A stretch of DNA of 64,000 bases, from positions 1,995,844-2,059,843 of the forward strand of contig JAQFVV010006293.1 in assembly GCA_028023455.1 (NCBI GenBank). The letters run 5' to 3'. Origin of the DNA: Epiperipatus broadwayi. Lineage: Eukaryota > Onychophora > Udeonychophora > Euonychophora > Peripatidae. The notes below the pieces were generated by a model. That model was not told the origin of the DNA, made no database searches, and was given only the letters and a program-made list of their open reading frames with translations. A program made the translations under genes and the position numbers. Below are positions 49,133-60,964 of this stretch, piece after piece (positions within the stretch are counted from its first letter, which is position 1; the number at the start of each line of letters is the position of its first letter).

Positions 49133-49447
49133 TGTAGTATTAAATACGCTTAACGTATATAGTGAAATTAAATTCAACGATTATATTAATAATTAATATT
49201 TTTTAAGGCTAAGCGCTTTCAGAGCTTACACTCATATTCATAGCCTTTTAACGTAGTAATTTATGCAAATGTATGCAAGCTTATTTATATTGTCCATCTC
49301 TTTGAAATGGAAAAGCATGTGTCTCTCCTGTTTATTGCTTTCAAATCTCTTGATATATACAATGCTTCTTTAACCTTCCTTTTGATGTCATTTCTTTCAG
49401 TTGCAATTATCCTAGCATTTGCAGGTTCAAACTCATGATTAGCCTCA
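49133..49447 (-). repeat. Left inverted terminal repeat of Penelope-like element
   Basis: Reverse complement of 51095-51409. It contains the antisense of the GIY-YIG C-terminal coding end and the GGCTAAGCGCTTTCAGAGC segment. Confidence 0.95.
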
Positions 49448-49454
49448 ACCCAAA

Positions 49455-51257
49455 ATGGAAATAATAGCAGACACGGAAGCAGCTTTAATAAATTATCCTA
49501 TGAGAGATAACGTTGTTTATGAAATTAACAAGATCATTAGTGATAAGAAATTGTATACTGAAAATAATGGCTGGAACAATAAAGTCAAGAATGCGAAAAA
49601 GTTCTTTAATGAAAATAAAATTATTTGTCTTAAAGAGGACAAAGGCAATCGTTTCGTAATATTGGATGAAGAAGAATATAAAGAAAAGATGAGAATACAA
49701 ATTCAGAAATTGGGTTTTGAGTTTTCAGCTGAGGTTAATAATAAAATGAACAGAGAAAAATTTATCTCTTTAATCCTACGCAAACATAAAAATAAAGGAA
49801 TAAATCAAGCTGAATATTATAGAATATACCCATCTGCCACATCCCAACCACGAATGTTTGCGAATGCTAAAATGCATAAACAAGGGACTCCATTAAGATT
49901 AATGCTTGACTTTGGAGGTGTACATTATGCAAACACAGCAAAATTAATAAATTCGTGGTTAATTGAATTAATAGGATTTGGCAAATATACTATAAAATCT
50001 TCTTTCGAGTTTGTAGACTTAATTAAAAATGCAGCCATCGATGACAGTTTCAATTTAGCAGCCATAGATATATCTGAACTCTACGGATCGATTAATAGAA
50101 AAGGTTCAATCAGGATAATCAAAGAAGGGCTTTAAAATAATCATTGTCCTGAACAGAAAATAGAGTTTATCATTGACTTCATGAATTGGTTGGATGAGAA
50201 CATATTTGCGACGTTTGAAAATAGATGGTATAGGATGAATAATGGATGGCCGATGGGATTGCCTATGAGTGGCATTGTATCTAGTATTGTAATCGGTTAT
50301 TTTGAGAACCAGATTATATCAAAGTTCCAAGAACAAACACATGGAATAATTTATTGTAGGTATGTAGATGACATTTTCATTGCAGCACCTAAACTTATAA
50401 TAAATGCCATTCAGGATGAACTGCAGGCACATACCAACTTAATATTTAACTGCACTGAAGAAAGTGAGCTTAATACAATTAATTATTTGGACCTAATAAT
50501 AACAAGAACACACAGATGCATTAATTTTAACATGAAAGTAAAACCATTATACATTAGAGGATACATCCATACTAAATCGAAAACACCGAGGACCCACAAA
50601 TTGGCAGGGCTTTCTGCCTTTTTGTTCAGGAATTACCATTTGTGCAAATATGAAGAAGATAGAAGAATAAATATTAACCAATATGTTAATGATCTGATGA
50701 AGGTTGGTTATGATTTAATAACCATCAACAGAAGAATTAAAACATTTTATGAAAACATATCCAAACCTAACAGGGACAAAAAACAACGCATATGTCTGCC
50801 ATATATTCCTAACATTGCTAAAAAACTGGTCAAAAAATTGCAGAATGAATTTGCAGTAGGTTTTCGAACCCCTCCAAACACCAACAGGATTTTGAACAAT
50901 TCTAAGGACAAAATTGACCTACAATCAACACCACATGTGGTGTACAAGTTGGCATGCCCTCAGGCAAACTGCGGCGCAGTATACTATGGTGAGACTCGGG
51001 CCACTATAAACAACAGAGTGGCTCAGCATAAATACTTATACAAAAGAGTATTAAGAAGAAACGAAGGCAGCTCAGTATTTGTGGACCACCAAAATGAGGC
51101 TAATCATGAGTTTGAACCTGCAAATGCTAGGATAATTGCAACTGAAAGAAATGACATCAAAAGGAAGGTTAAAGAAGCATTGTATATATCAAGAGATTTG
51201 AAAGCAATAAACAGGAGAGACACATGCTTTTCCATTTCAAAGAGATGGACAATATAA
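49455..51257 (+). pseudogene. Penelope-like RT with GIY-YIG endonuclease, one in-frame stop
   Basis: Two open segments, 49455-50135 and 50181-51257, share one frame and are separated by a single TAA at 50133-50135, giving about 600 codons. The first part includes CLKEDKGNRFVIL, KMHKQGTPLR and motif A AAIDISELYG. The second has WPMGLPMSGIVSSI (motif B), CRYVDDIFIA (motif C with the YxDD catalytic pair, about 50355-50384) and NYLDLIITR. The C-terminal GIY-YIG domain (about 50935-51245) has VVYKLACPQANCG, VYYGETR, RVAQHK and VKEALYI with the catalytic glutamate. The product would cut DNA and prime reverse transcription. The stop is one substitution from sense and may be an error or real inactivation. 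The chosen ATG is the first after the left repeat; the true N-terminus is probably lost. Confidence 0.85.
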
Positions 51258-51409
51258 ATAAGCTTGCATACATTTGCATAAATTACTACGTTAAAAGGCT
51301 ATGAATATGAGTGTAAGCTCTGAAAGCGCTTAGCCTTAAGAAATATTAATTATTAATATAATCGTTGAATTTAATTTCACTATATACGTTAAGCGTATTT
51401 AATATTACA
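51095..51409 (+). repeat. Right inverted terminal repeat of Penelope-like element
   Basis: Holds the coding end and short 3' UTR in sense orientation and pairs with 49133-49447. Confidence 0.95.
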
Positions 51410-51489
51410 TAGTTATCAATAGTGAAGAAAAAAATCGGATATTATTATAATTGTAGAAAATTGTGCATAATAACATTGATTTTAAAACT

Positions 51490-51610
51490 AGAAGTAGCAG
51501 TAGTAGCAGCAGCTGTAGCATTAGTAGTAGTAGTTGTAGTAACCACAGCAATAGTAATGGCAAGGGCCACAGCACTAACAGTAGCAATAATAGTAGTAAA
51601 AATAATAGTA
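51490..51610. repeat. Degenerate TAG/CAG tract 3' of the Penelope-like element
   Basis: Imperfect TAG, CAG and TTG units (GTAGCAGTAGTAGCAGCAGC and onward) with interruptions. It is the right-hand counterpart of the tract at 49031-49081. ORFs here are artefacts. Confidence 0.85.
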
Positions 51611-53010
51611 CCACTAGTAAAGTCTTTAACAAATATTCTTATTTATAGATTTGCAACTGAATACTTAAGAAGAGCATTACGGAGACTGCAGATCATACAA
51701 CAAATTAGGGAGAATACATGCTGGCATTACAATGAAGTATCCAAAGTAAAATATGTGGATGAGAGGACTGACAACTAACACATTGAACAAATTCAGATGC
51801 TGAAATGAAATTAGAGTGGATGTATTTAATAGAAGAAATGACAATAAAAAAACAGTTAATGCTTTAAGAACATTTGTGAAATTGAATGAATTAGGTAAGA
51901 AGTTTGCTAGAGGGTTGTACAGAAGAGAAGCTATGAACGGTATAAACTAGATCAGATTCAAAGATTTATTCTGCTGTGGATTGATAATGGTTGAAAGAGA
52001 TGAGATAAAAATATGGCCAAAACTAGAAATGCAATAGGTAAATGGCTAGATAGACCATTATATAGAATTATAAGCAATGGAAAAAATAAGCTGTTTAATA
52101 TTTATTTTTTAATTTATTAAATGTTTTAAACATCCTCGCAATTCAAATATAGAAATAGACCGATTTTATCTGTCTTTAAAATTTAATTTTTGTCGAATGT
52201 TATAAAAAATTGGATTTTTTTTAAATTTCGTTTTTTTAAACTTCAATTTTAAATATTTGTTTTAATATATGTAAATGAAATGCAATCGTATATTCATTTG
52301 CTCTCCATGCTTGATTTTATCTTGTTCATTTTATATTAAAAGTAAATTGCTATTTTGATTGATAAATTTGTTTTTGGTTAATTAAATTTTAATATGTAAT
52401 TCAAGTATGTGTTAACTGATAAACAGAAAACATCTTAGAGTCTTATTTTATTTTTATGTGTTTATTTGCATTAAACTAAATCATTGTAATATACGCACGC
52501 GCGCACACACACACACACACACACAGAAAAAACCAGTTGATATAACACATAAAATAAATGTTCATATAAACGTACATTCCATCTCTTTTTATATATAATT
52601 TCTACAAAGTCAAATAAAATCCAGTACTATTTATTATATTTCATGTAACAGACTTTTAACGCTTGCATTTTGCTTGAATAGACTCTTATCAAACACATCA
52701 CATTAATGGGGCAATTATTTTCATTTAATTAAATGCAGTGTTTACTTCAATTCATAAAATAATACTAATATAACAACTTGTACAATTGAAACATTAGATA
52801 TAAATGATATTTGCACATACAGTTATTACCAAAACATTATATGTATAGGTAGATATTCCATAGAGCAATTTGCTATTAATGGAACTTAGTAAGTAAAAAA
52901 AATGTATGCGAGTTTAATTGATTGTTAATTTTGTGTGTATGTGTGTTATTACTACTTTCCATAATAAAGCCACCGACGATTAACTAATTTATTTTTGACA
53001 ATTATCTATA
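51611..53010. other. Non-coding; unclassified patch 51650-52080 and (CA)n
   Basis: Bases 51650-52080 have fragments such as EYLRRALRRLQ and NRRNDNKKTVNALRTFVKL in plus frames, but no family was recognised. They may be an old transposon or gene fragment. A CG/CA dinucleotide repeat lies at 52496-52526. The rest is AT-rich and empty. Confidence 0.4.
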
Positions 53011-53229
53011 CTTACATATTAAGCTTGCTCCCTGTGTTTGCAATGGCAGAATGTTATACCCTTTCCACTGTGTGCATGTATGTTGGGGGAGGGGGAAAGG
53101 TGTTTGCGATGCAGAATACCATATTAAAAGTCACAACCAAACATTCTGCCATTGCAAATACCTCTCCAGCCCACACAAAATTACACCATTCTGCCATTGC
53201 AAACACAGGCAGGAGATCTAATATGTAAG
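53011..53229. mobile_element. TA-flanked MITE with about 43-bp terminal inverted repeats
   Basis: The element begins CTTACATATTA and ends TAATATGTAAG, with TA on each side (53009-53010 and 53230-53231), the mark of Tc1/mariner-type insertion. Inside, CCTGTGTTTGCAATGGCAGA is matched by TCTGCCATTGCAAACACAGG; the terminal repeats are thus about 43 bases with a few changes. A third copy of CATTCTGCCATTGCAAA lies at 53140-53156. There is no coding capacity, so it would need a transposase in trans. Confidence 0.85.
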
Positions 53230-53771
53230 TACCCAGTTATCTTATATTTTCTTTAGTAAATTTGTGGTAATTTAATTAGTCTAAATGATATATAGACCTT
53301 GATGAAATAAGGTATTTCATTCTTTTAAAAATAAATTTCCTGTTAAATAGTTTATAATGAATGTTTTCTTTAAAAAAAATTATTATTGATGATTTATGTT
53401 CTTCCAATACCCTATTCATTATTTAAAACATGAGAGCCACTCCATGCCAAGTCTTATAAACTTTGCGAGTATGAACTTTGTACCTTTTAAAATGACACCA
53501 AAATAAATATTGGGTTTCTGTCAAAAAATAACAGCAATTACTTTATTAATATTAAAATGATGTAATAGCTATTTTCATTAATTTCTTTGTATTGGCTAAG
53601 TATGTATTAATGTATCTTTGATCGACATAAAAAAATAAGTTATAACTTTTTATTAGTTCCTGACAAGTGGACAATTCATGGTGCTTACATTAATAGTATT
53701 TCTCTAAAGTAATCTATAATATGTTTTGAGTTTCAAAGACTCTTTATGAAATATTCATTTATTATCCATTA
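53230..53771. other. AT-rich non-coding spacer
   Basis: Sequence between the MITE and the TAG tract that precedes LINE copy 3. Nothing was recognised. Confidence 0.5.
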
Positions 53772-53792
53772 TAATAGTAGTAGTAGTAATAG
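53772..53792. repeat. (TAG)n tract at the 5' end of LINE copy 3
   Basis: ATAATAGTAGTAGTAGTAAT precedes the start of the LINE at about 53793. Together with 60088-60133 it brackets copy 3 with the same repeat in the same orientation. Confidence 0.9.
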
Positions 53793-54005
53793 TCCACTAG
53801 GTGGCGCTTTTCTAAGACAGTCAAAAGTTACATCAGCTCATTTTTGAAGGAGGAGCTCATTTTTGAAGGAGGATTTATCATAGTTTTACTAGAAATTTGA
53901 TGTCAAACCTATACCAGTGAATAGAGGAAGTTTTTCTACTTAAGACAAGTTCATTTAGAGCAAATCTCTTATTAAATTGGTGATAGTATAAGGAGTTTTC
54001 TAAAT

Positions 54006-56560
54006 ATGCTTGAAAATCCTATACTAAATTGCAATTCAATTAATTCTACAGATGATTTAATTATTGAAAATTTTATTTTAATCCTGTTAATGAAACAATG
54101 GAAGAAATTTCTGAAAAAATATCTAAGCCCTTATCAATTGGTCAAAAGATAAGTGTTTCTGGTTTCACTGAAAATAAGACAATGGAAGAAACATTAAATT
54201 AAAAAAGCCCCAATGTATTTGAAGATCTTATCTCTAAAAGATCTGAGATTAAAAATAAAAGCTGTACTAATTAATGTGAAAAAAATATAGTTAAAGAAGA
54301 CAATTTACTTTAAATTAATGATGAAAATATTACTGATTTTTTATGAAAATAACCAAACAAATTCAGAATCTACATTAATTCCCAAAATTACTTTAAAATC
54401 TGAAGAATCAAGTTTAATCAAACACCCCCAATTATTTTTAAATCTTTTCAAAAATTTATGACAGATTTAAACATTACAATAATGAAATTCTCTACAGAGG
54501 AGTTTTATTGAATTTCTCATGGGAAAAAAGTGGGGAATAATCTATAAAGTGCTAGACCATCCTAATAATAGAAATCTTGTACTTGAATTTAGTAATGTCT
54601 CACAAAAATTAATTTTTCAAAAGCATATTCAGATTATTAAGGGCAAAATCACCTGCTATGTCAATACAACAGACATATGAACCTAGAAGGAGAGATTAGA
54701 AACTCATATTGACTTTGACAGTCAAGATCTACAAAAATTGCTTGATAGATATGGAAAAGTTTCTAATTTCAGATATCTATTAGAAAAAAGAGCAATAGTA
54801 CCAGTACTTACTAATACAGTCTCATTCAGCATTATTTTGAATAAAAATGTACAGCCAATTGATATTTCAACTTTGCATTCCATGGATAGCTCACCATTGA
54901 TAATCACCTTCAAAGGAATTCCTTTACAGTGTTTTTTTTTTTTTGCAAATCCAGGGAGCATCTCATCAAAAATTGCCCTAATATATATTATTTACTAAGC
55001 CAATAAACCTAAAGCTTGTGCAGTTAAAAATGCAAAGGTAGGGACCTCTACAGGTCTTAACCATAAGCTTACCCATTGAAAGATATTGTAAAAATTGTGG
55101 CCTTAATAATACAATAAGTCATCAATGTACCAGAGAAAAAAATATTGGTAGAAGAAAATACAAGTATTGTAAAAAGATCTAATGTAGTAAATGACCAACC
55201 TATGAATCAAATATCATTAATCACTAACATAACTAACCACATGGATATATTAAAATCTGGACCTAATAAGGACTCTTAAAAACAAAATAATTTGGAAACA
55301 ATAACTACTGATCATGTGATGTTTACTAATGAAGTTGTATTTTGTAAAAATTTGAATGCAAGTTTGTGAACTCCAGAAAAACTAATATTATTCGAGAGGT
55401 TGTTTTCAGATCGCGCACTGATAACTGAGGAATTTAATTAATGTAATGGTGGACTATAATTCCAAGAAATATTTGCTGATTGCAACATATTTCTAGATAA
55501 GAGACCGTACCTTATTGGTCAACGTAATTAATTGCTGCAGTTATGAGAAAGCTATAAGAAGACTGGGTAACAACTACACAGGGCAGTATTGGAGTAGCAG
55601 GCAGTTATGTGAGTTCAACTCCAGTAGACGTGTATAGTATTTAAGTAGAGATATCTCGCATCAGTGCTTGTGGTTAATGACCAGTGCCAAGTGGAAATGT
55701 AGTCCACGGGTGTAGCTGAAAGAGCCCACAGAGATGGGGAGACTGCAGCGGAGAGAGCATTCGTTGCAGGGCATTTGTTGCCAGAGAATACAGAGTGTAT
55801 TCAGAGCATTCATTGCAGAGAGCATTCGTTGCAGGACATTCATTGCAGAGAGCATTCATTGCAGGGCATTCATTGCAGAGAGCATTCATTGCAGAGCATC
55901 CGTTGCAAAAGAACAGAATGGAATTGAACATTAGCGAACGTTATTGGATGGCCACACAGTCATTCTTGTGGATTTAACAGAAGTGATGATAAATGATTCT
56001 AATTCTTCACAGAAAATACAGACATAATACCTCTCTGTTGACTTAAACACCACTGACACCTCACCAGAGGATGATAACAACTGTAAAATGGCACTAAGTG
56101 AAAAAGGCATTAGAAAAGTCAAAAACAAAGATGACAAATAAAAATAAAGACTTTAATGCAAAGGATAAACAAAGAAGCAATCCTAAAAGTAAAAAAAAAG
56201 AAAAACTTCCTCTGTGCCCATTTACAAAAAAAAAACTAAATATAGTGTATCTAATGAAAAAAGCAATGCTATTGAAGATGCAAGCCATATACATTGGACC
56301 TGGAAATACTCTAGTAGTTATCATTTTTCACAAGAACAAGTGAAATCCTCATAGGAGTTAACATTCCCAAAAGATAAGCAAAAATTAAAAAGGACAATGC
56401 TTCTGCAGAAAATAACTCAGAAATGGAAACAAATGTTCCTCAAATTTCTGATATTCCTCTAAACAGTCAATCAACTCACCAGAAAATACAAGAAATTGTG
56501 AAGTAAAATGTTTAAGCATCAACAGGGAAATGGAAATACAAATTAACGAAGTACTTTTAA
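54006..56560 (+). pseudogene. LINE copy 3 ORF1 remnant
   Basis: The start MLENPILNCNS is followed by frame-shifted pieces. FKSFQKF (about 54440), FSTEEFY (about 54488) and the open segment 54738-54998 with NFRYLLEKRAIVPVLTNT and DSSPLIITFKGIPLQCFFF match copy 1 ORF1 up to the first zinc-knuckle cysteine. The knuckle region itself is eroded, though CKNCGLNN and HQCTR-like words persist near 55090-55135. An insert of about 600 bases splits the C-terminal part, which resumes near 56100-56460. Confidence 0.7.
55370..55975. mobile_element. Insert in LINE copy 3 ORF1 with GCATTC-rich tandem repeats
   Basis: The block has no counterpart in LINE copy 1 and is less AT-rich. It includes about seven repeats of a roughly 22-23 base unit (55758-55910) built on GCATTCATTGCAGAGA. 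It starts near TGTGAACTCC; the ends and target duplication are unclear. A solo LTR or other non-autonomous element is possible. Short ORFs in all frames here arise from the tandem repeat. Confidence 0.55.
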
Positions 56561-56803
56561 TAGTAGTGTTCTTATGATAGCAGATCTGTCTAAACCTTAA
56601 TTAAGAAGGACTATTAGTTGCATGTTTTACAATAAAGACATGAGAATACTACCTGTAATTATTAAATGTGGCTTAATTTTTAGTTTGAAATTAACTTCTA
56701 TAAGCATTATAAGAACTCAGTGGCATAGTGTAATCTATGGTAGATTCAAGATTATAATAGTCATTTTAAAAGTAACTATTTTTTGTGTTATCTTAAAAAT
56801 AAT

Positions 56804-59800
56804 ATGAATTTACATATAACAGAGGTAAATGTGAGTGGAATCAATTCTATTCAAGGGTTTTTGCATTAAGTAATTGGATAGCCCAAGTTATCCCTCATAT
56901 AATACTTTTTATAGAGACAAAATATTTAGTAAATTCATCAGTTAATCCTCAGCAGTTATTAAGTAAATTTGGATATTGCCAATTTTCAATAAATGTCCTG
57001 GCTGCAGAAGGAATTGGAATATTAATCCATAATAAATTGCCATTTCAAACATTCAAAATAATTTATCGTGACCATCACATAATTATGGATACTCTTACAC
57101 ATTCAGCCATCACAATTAATATTATAGGACTTTATTTATATGACAAATCTTCCATAATAAACCAATTAATCAATAAGATTAATTTGCTCCTGGGCTCAAA
57201 TTCATTTCCTACAATTATGATTTGTGATTTCAACATGCCTTACTGTGCATTTTTTAGGAAGTACTTGCATTTGATTACTAGGCATTTGATGAGTGCTGAG
57301 GCATTTTTTTCTTTCAACTCTATATCATAATTGATGTATGCTTTTATTCACCTGATTTATATTACCATATCTCTCCTTCATTGCAACTTGTATCCCTTTC
57401 AGATCATCTAGCATTGAATTTATGCTTGAAGCTAAATATGCAGGTACAACCAGGATTGTCACTTAATAATACACTTAGATTACTGTTAAAATCTGCCATG
57501 CCAGAAGCATTGATATTAGAAATATATATTTACTTTAGGAAAATTGATATCTTGACCCTGGAGCTGATTGATGCATGGGTTTGTTTTATTAACATTGTAT
57601 CATCCACAATCACTCTATTTGAAGTAATAAACCCCCAACCAAACTAATAAAAGACTTTGAAGCAATAAATATGAAACTTAAAACACCTCATGTGATCCTG
57701 CATCGATAGAATCAATTATAATGTTAAAACAGAAATATAGACAAACTCAGTTATTACTAGCAGAGTACTTGTCAATCAAAAAAGGAAAAATTTATCTTGA
57801 CAGACCTCATAATTGGTCTGAAGATTATATTCAATGGTCACTTAATTACAAATCAAAGAAAATGGTACCTTCATCAATTACTACAAATCAAGAAATGATT
57901 GCTTGACAAGATATGTTGCCTCATATTTTCTTTCATTTTGAGTCCATATTACAAAAGCATTCTCTGCCAACCTTATTACCATACTCCTTTGGTATAACAG
58001 ATAGCAATCATGGAATTTCCAAATTTGAAATACTCCAAAAAATTAAATCCACCTCAGAAAGAATTCATCCTGAAAGCCATGTGATTCCTAAATTTGTTCT
58101 AGATCATCTATCTATGTTCACTGTCCTGATTATGCATAGCATGTTAACCTATCTAGCAAAATAAATTCATAACACTGATCACTTATAACCAATATCAATT
58201 ATACATTTTCTAAAAATATAACCTTCCCTCACCATTAAAAAATCTGAGACCAATCTCAATGACTCCTCTAATGATAACTAATTAAGGATAAGATTCAGCC
58301 CCTTATCCTTCCAAAAATATCTCACTACCAGTACATGAAAAAAGGCTGCAGTTACTCTTTTTAAAATGGTCTTGGATGAAATTCATCAGGGAAGAAAAGC
58401 AGCTTCTATTGCCACACAATTAGACATTGAAAAAGCATTTGACTCTGGGCCCATTAAAGTGCTTTTATATGACTTTTCATCACAAGCTATTAATCTGTCA
58501 ATAATGAATATTATGGCTAACCTTCTACTAAACAGAGAGATACACATAACTCTTAATGAAAAAATAATGCCAGAGTTCATCCCCTAGAACTATTCCACAA
58601 GGTTCACCACTGAGTGCCTTGCTGTTCATTCACTACATAAATCTACTTCTTTTGGAAATAGAAGATAAATTACCTGGAATTTTTTGTTCCCCTTATCACT
58701 ACAACCATTAAGCATATTACATACATGGATGATATAGTAGGGTTTTTTCCATCAAAAAAAAATTCTTCCTATGTTTTTTTCAATTCTAGAGGAGTTCTCT
58801 GCTAAATCATCCTTGTTTTTTCAACAAAAGTGGGGCATTCTCATAGGGGAAAAGGTTGATTCTATCTGTAAGGCACTTTCTATAAGTTTTCTAGGTTTCC
58901 TTTGAGTAAAATATATAATGATATTGAACTATGATTCAAAATCAACTTATAGAATCAATAGACAAAATTATTAATTCACTTTCAAAAGCTTATCTTTTGT
59001 TGCATGCAAAGATATCCTTAATTAACATGTTGGCCTTTCCAAAGATCAACTACTATTCCCCAGTCATACAATATACCAATGGGTTTATAAATAAAATTAA
59101 TTCATATTGTATCAAGCTAATTCAGAAGGAAAAGGTGGTTTCAATAAGCATTAAAAACATGCAAAAAACATGTAAAGTTTTATGGTCTATCATTATATAA
59201 CATTACAATCTTCTACATTCAAAGAGCAATTAGTGAGATAACTAGACTTATAAAATTCTTTTCTAATATTGAAAGTTTTTTCCCAATTACTCCCATTATT
59301 GAAAACATTTCCATGCATACAAAGCCACTAATTAAACTTTTCTCAGGAAAAATCTCCTACTGGCAAGTGAATGATCTAATAAATGAAATAAGTACCCCCA
59401 TCTTTACTCACTATTTCAAATCAAGACATAATAATAAAAAAATGTAAATTTTGGCACTTGGAGCCAAAATATTTGGTCTTTTTAACTAAAATAAACCTAG
59501 AAGTGCTACTAACAAATGCATTCATGGCTAATAAAATGATATATGCAAATATTGATGCAACATGTGAAATGTGTAGAAGAGATGAGGAAACAATGGAACA
59601 TTTCCTCTATACATGCCCTACTTTGATACATATAGACAACTTATATCAACAATAATTCATTCTCAAATGCTGGTGATCAACCTCATGATTACAAATATTA
59701 AGAGGGGTCTATTCCCACAGATTAGAGTCATTACTTACCTCCTGTTCACTCTTTGATATATGAGATGCCACTTTGTCTTTAATATGACATCTTGAAGCTT

Positions 59801-59940
59801 GAAATCTATATTTCTTATCCAAACTGTCAAAAATAGAATTAAGAGACCAGATCCTTGCACCTATCAACATTTTTGCAACTACATGAAGTTTGGTAACACT
59901 GCCCAGACTCTGTGAAAAGGAAAATTTGAACTATATAAGT
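56804..59940 (+). pseudogene. LINE copy 3 ORF2 remnant
   Basis: The start MNLHITEVNVSGINSIQG matches copy 1 ORF2. The endonuclease (57037-57650) reads PFQTFKI, MICDFNM (a change at the GDFN glycine) and LSDHLALN. The RT (58366-58770) has TQLDIEKAFDS (motif A), a motif-B-like QGSPLSALLF in shifted frame near 58600 and YMDDIV near 58723. The segment 58931-59200 has SLSKAYLLLHAKISLINML, and 59458-59655 holds CEMCRRDEETMEHFLYTC. Multiple stops and indels separate these, so it is inactive. Confidence 0.8.
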
Positions 59941-60087
59941 TTTATGTACAAAAATGTAAAATATTTATTTACAAATCTTGTAATACAATTGCTTAAACAA
60001 TGTAAACATTCAGTGTATTGATGACTCAAATATCATGATTAAACATGATGTACAAATAATTTAATCAAATAAAGAATCTTTTTAAAC

Positions 60088-60133
60088 TAGTAGCAGTAGC
60101 AGTAATAGTAGTAGTTGTAGTCATCATAGTAGT
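60088..60133. repeat. TAG/CAG tract between LINE copies 3 and 4
   Basis: TAGTAGCAGTAGCAGTAATA and further units follow copy 3 with no other sequence between, then degrade into what seems to be the 5' end of copy 4. It is a microsatellite bridge between two head-to-tail LINEs. Confidence 0.85.
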
Positions 60134-60649
60134 CTTGCAGCAAATCTTAGCTAGAATGCATGACAGCAAAAGTGTTTCCAACTTTGAACTTCAAACAAAA
60201 TCAACATTGTTAAAGATAATTTCTACATCTCTCAAAGGGAAAAGAAAAATTCGAATCATAAATCATTTTCTGTAAAAAAAAACAACTCATTAATAATATC
60301 TGATTTCAACAATAAAAAGCAATTAAAGATGGCTGCCAATGTTTCACTTGCAAAACAAACTGGAGCCAAAACCAACTCATTAGGAAATTCCATCAATGTA
60401 CAAACAAACACAAATGCCAGCATAGCTAAAACTAACCTGTAAGTCAGGGATACCCAACCCGTAGCTCATGAGTCACATGTGGCTCGTGCAACTGTTTAAT
60501 GTGGCTCACATTGCACTCTTCAAGAAAAATTGATAAAATATTTATGTTCCTTCATGCCACATGCACAGACTAAAAAAAACATTTTTACAATACAAACAAT
60601 AATGACATGCAGAGTCAGGTTTCACATTAAATAAAATAATTAAAATATA

Positions 60650-60735
60650 CTTTTCCTGTAATTCGAACTCAGACTTTCACACAACCCAGAATGACTAATA
60701 TGTCAACATGGGTAGGATGACCACCTTGGCACTAA
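60650..60735 (-). mobile_element. tRNA-like SINE segment inside the hAT-like element
   Basis: The minus strand reads CCAAGGTGGTCATCCTACCC (A-box-like) and GTCTGAGTTCGAATTACAGG (B-box). The stretch GGGTTGTGTGAAAGTCTGAG recurs on the plus strand at 61008-61027. It is probably a short SINE now part of the DNA element. Confidence 0.5.
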
Positions 60736-60964
60736 CAAGGGCTTTGAATGTTCCATCATCAGGTTTTCAATGAAATGGAAGGCTGAAGAGTTGTGAGTTG
60801 GAATAGTTTGAAGCCTGTCCATTAAAGTATGAAGACTGGCTATCTTAATATAAAGCTGAGCACTGATTATATATGTGTGTGAGGATAGTAATCTAGACCA
60901 ATTGATGATTTCTGGTTTAGCATGAAATACATATATTGGTGATTATTTATCTTTTCAACATGTG

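Larger units (their letters stand above)
49133..51409 (+). mobile_element. Penelope-like element with 315-bp inverted repeats
   Basis: The left arm 49133-49447 is the reverse complement of 51095-51409; both are 315 bases and appear identical by eye except for a few bases at the outer edge. The arms include the end of the coding region, so the left arm is an inverted copy of the element's own 3' end, a known Penelope arrangement. Between them lies an RT-GIY-YIG ORF with one in-frame stop. The near identity points to recent insertion. TAG-rich tracts lie about 50 bases before and 85 bases after. The N-terminal part of the usual protein appears missing, so the copy is probably 5'-truncated. Confidence 0.9.
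53793..60087 (+). mobile_element. L1/Tx1-like LINE, copy 3, full length but decayed
   Basis: About 6.3 kb on the plus strand from a TAG tract to a TAG tract. A 5' UTR with a 19-base tandem duplication (AGCTCATTTTTGAAGGAGG, about 53836-53873) is followed by ORF1 (54006-56560, with an inserted block), ORF2 (56804-59940) and a 3' end TCAAATAAAGAATC...TTTAAAC joining TAG repeats. The order and many peptide segments match copy 1. Many stops and frameshifts make it an older copy. Confidence 0.85.

Noticed and set aside
51422-51778. 118-codon plus-strand ORF after the Penelope-like element
   Set aside because: The first half is translated TAG/CAG repeat rich in Val and Ala; the second half has no recognisable domain.
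55661-55977. Several overlapping ORFs with His-Ser-Leu-Gln-Arg or Asn-Ala-Leu-Cys repeats
   Set aside because: All arise from the tandem 22-23 base repeat and run on both strands.
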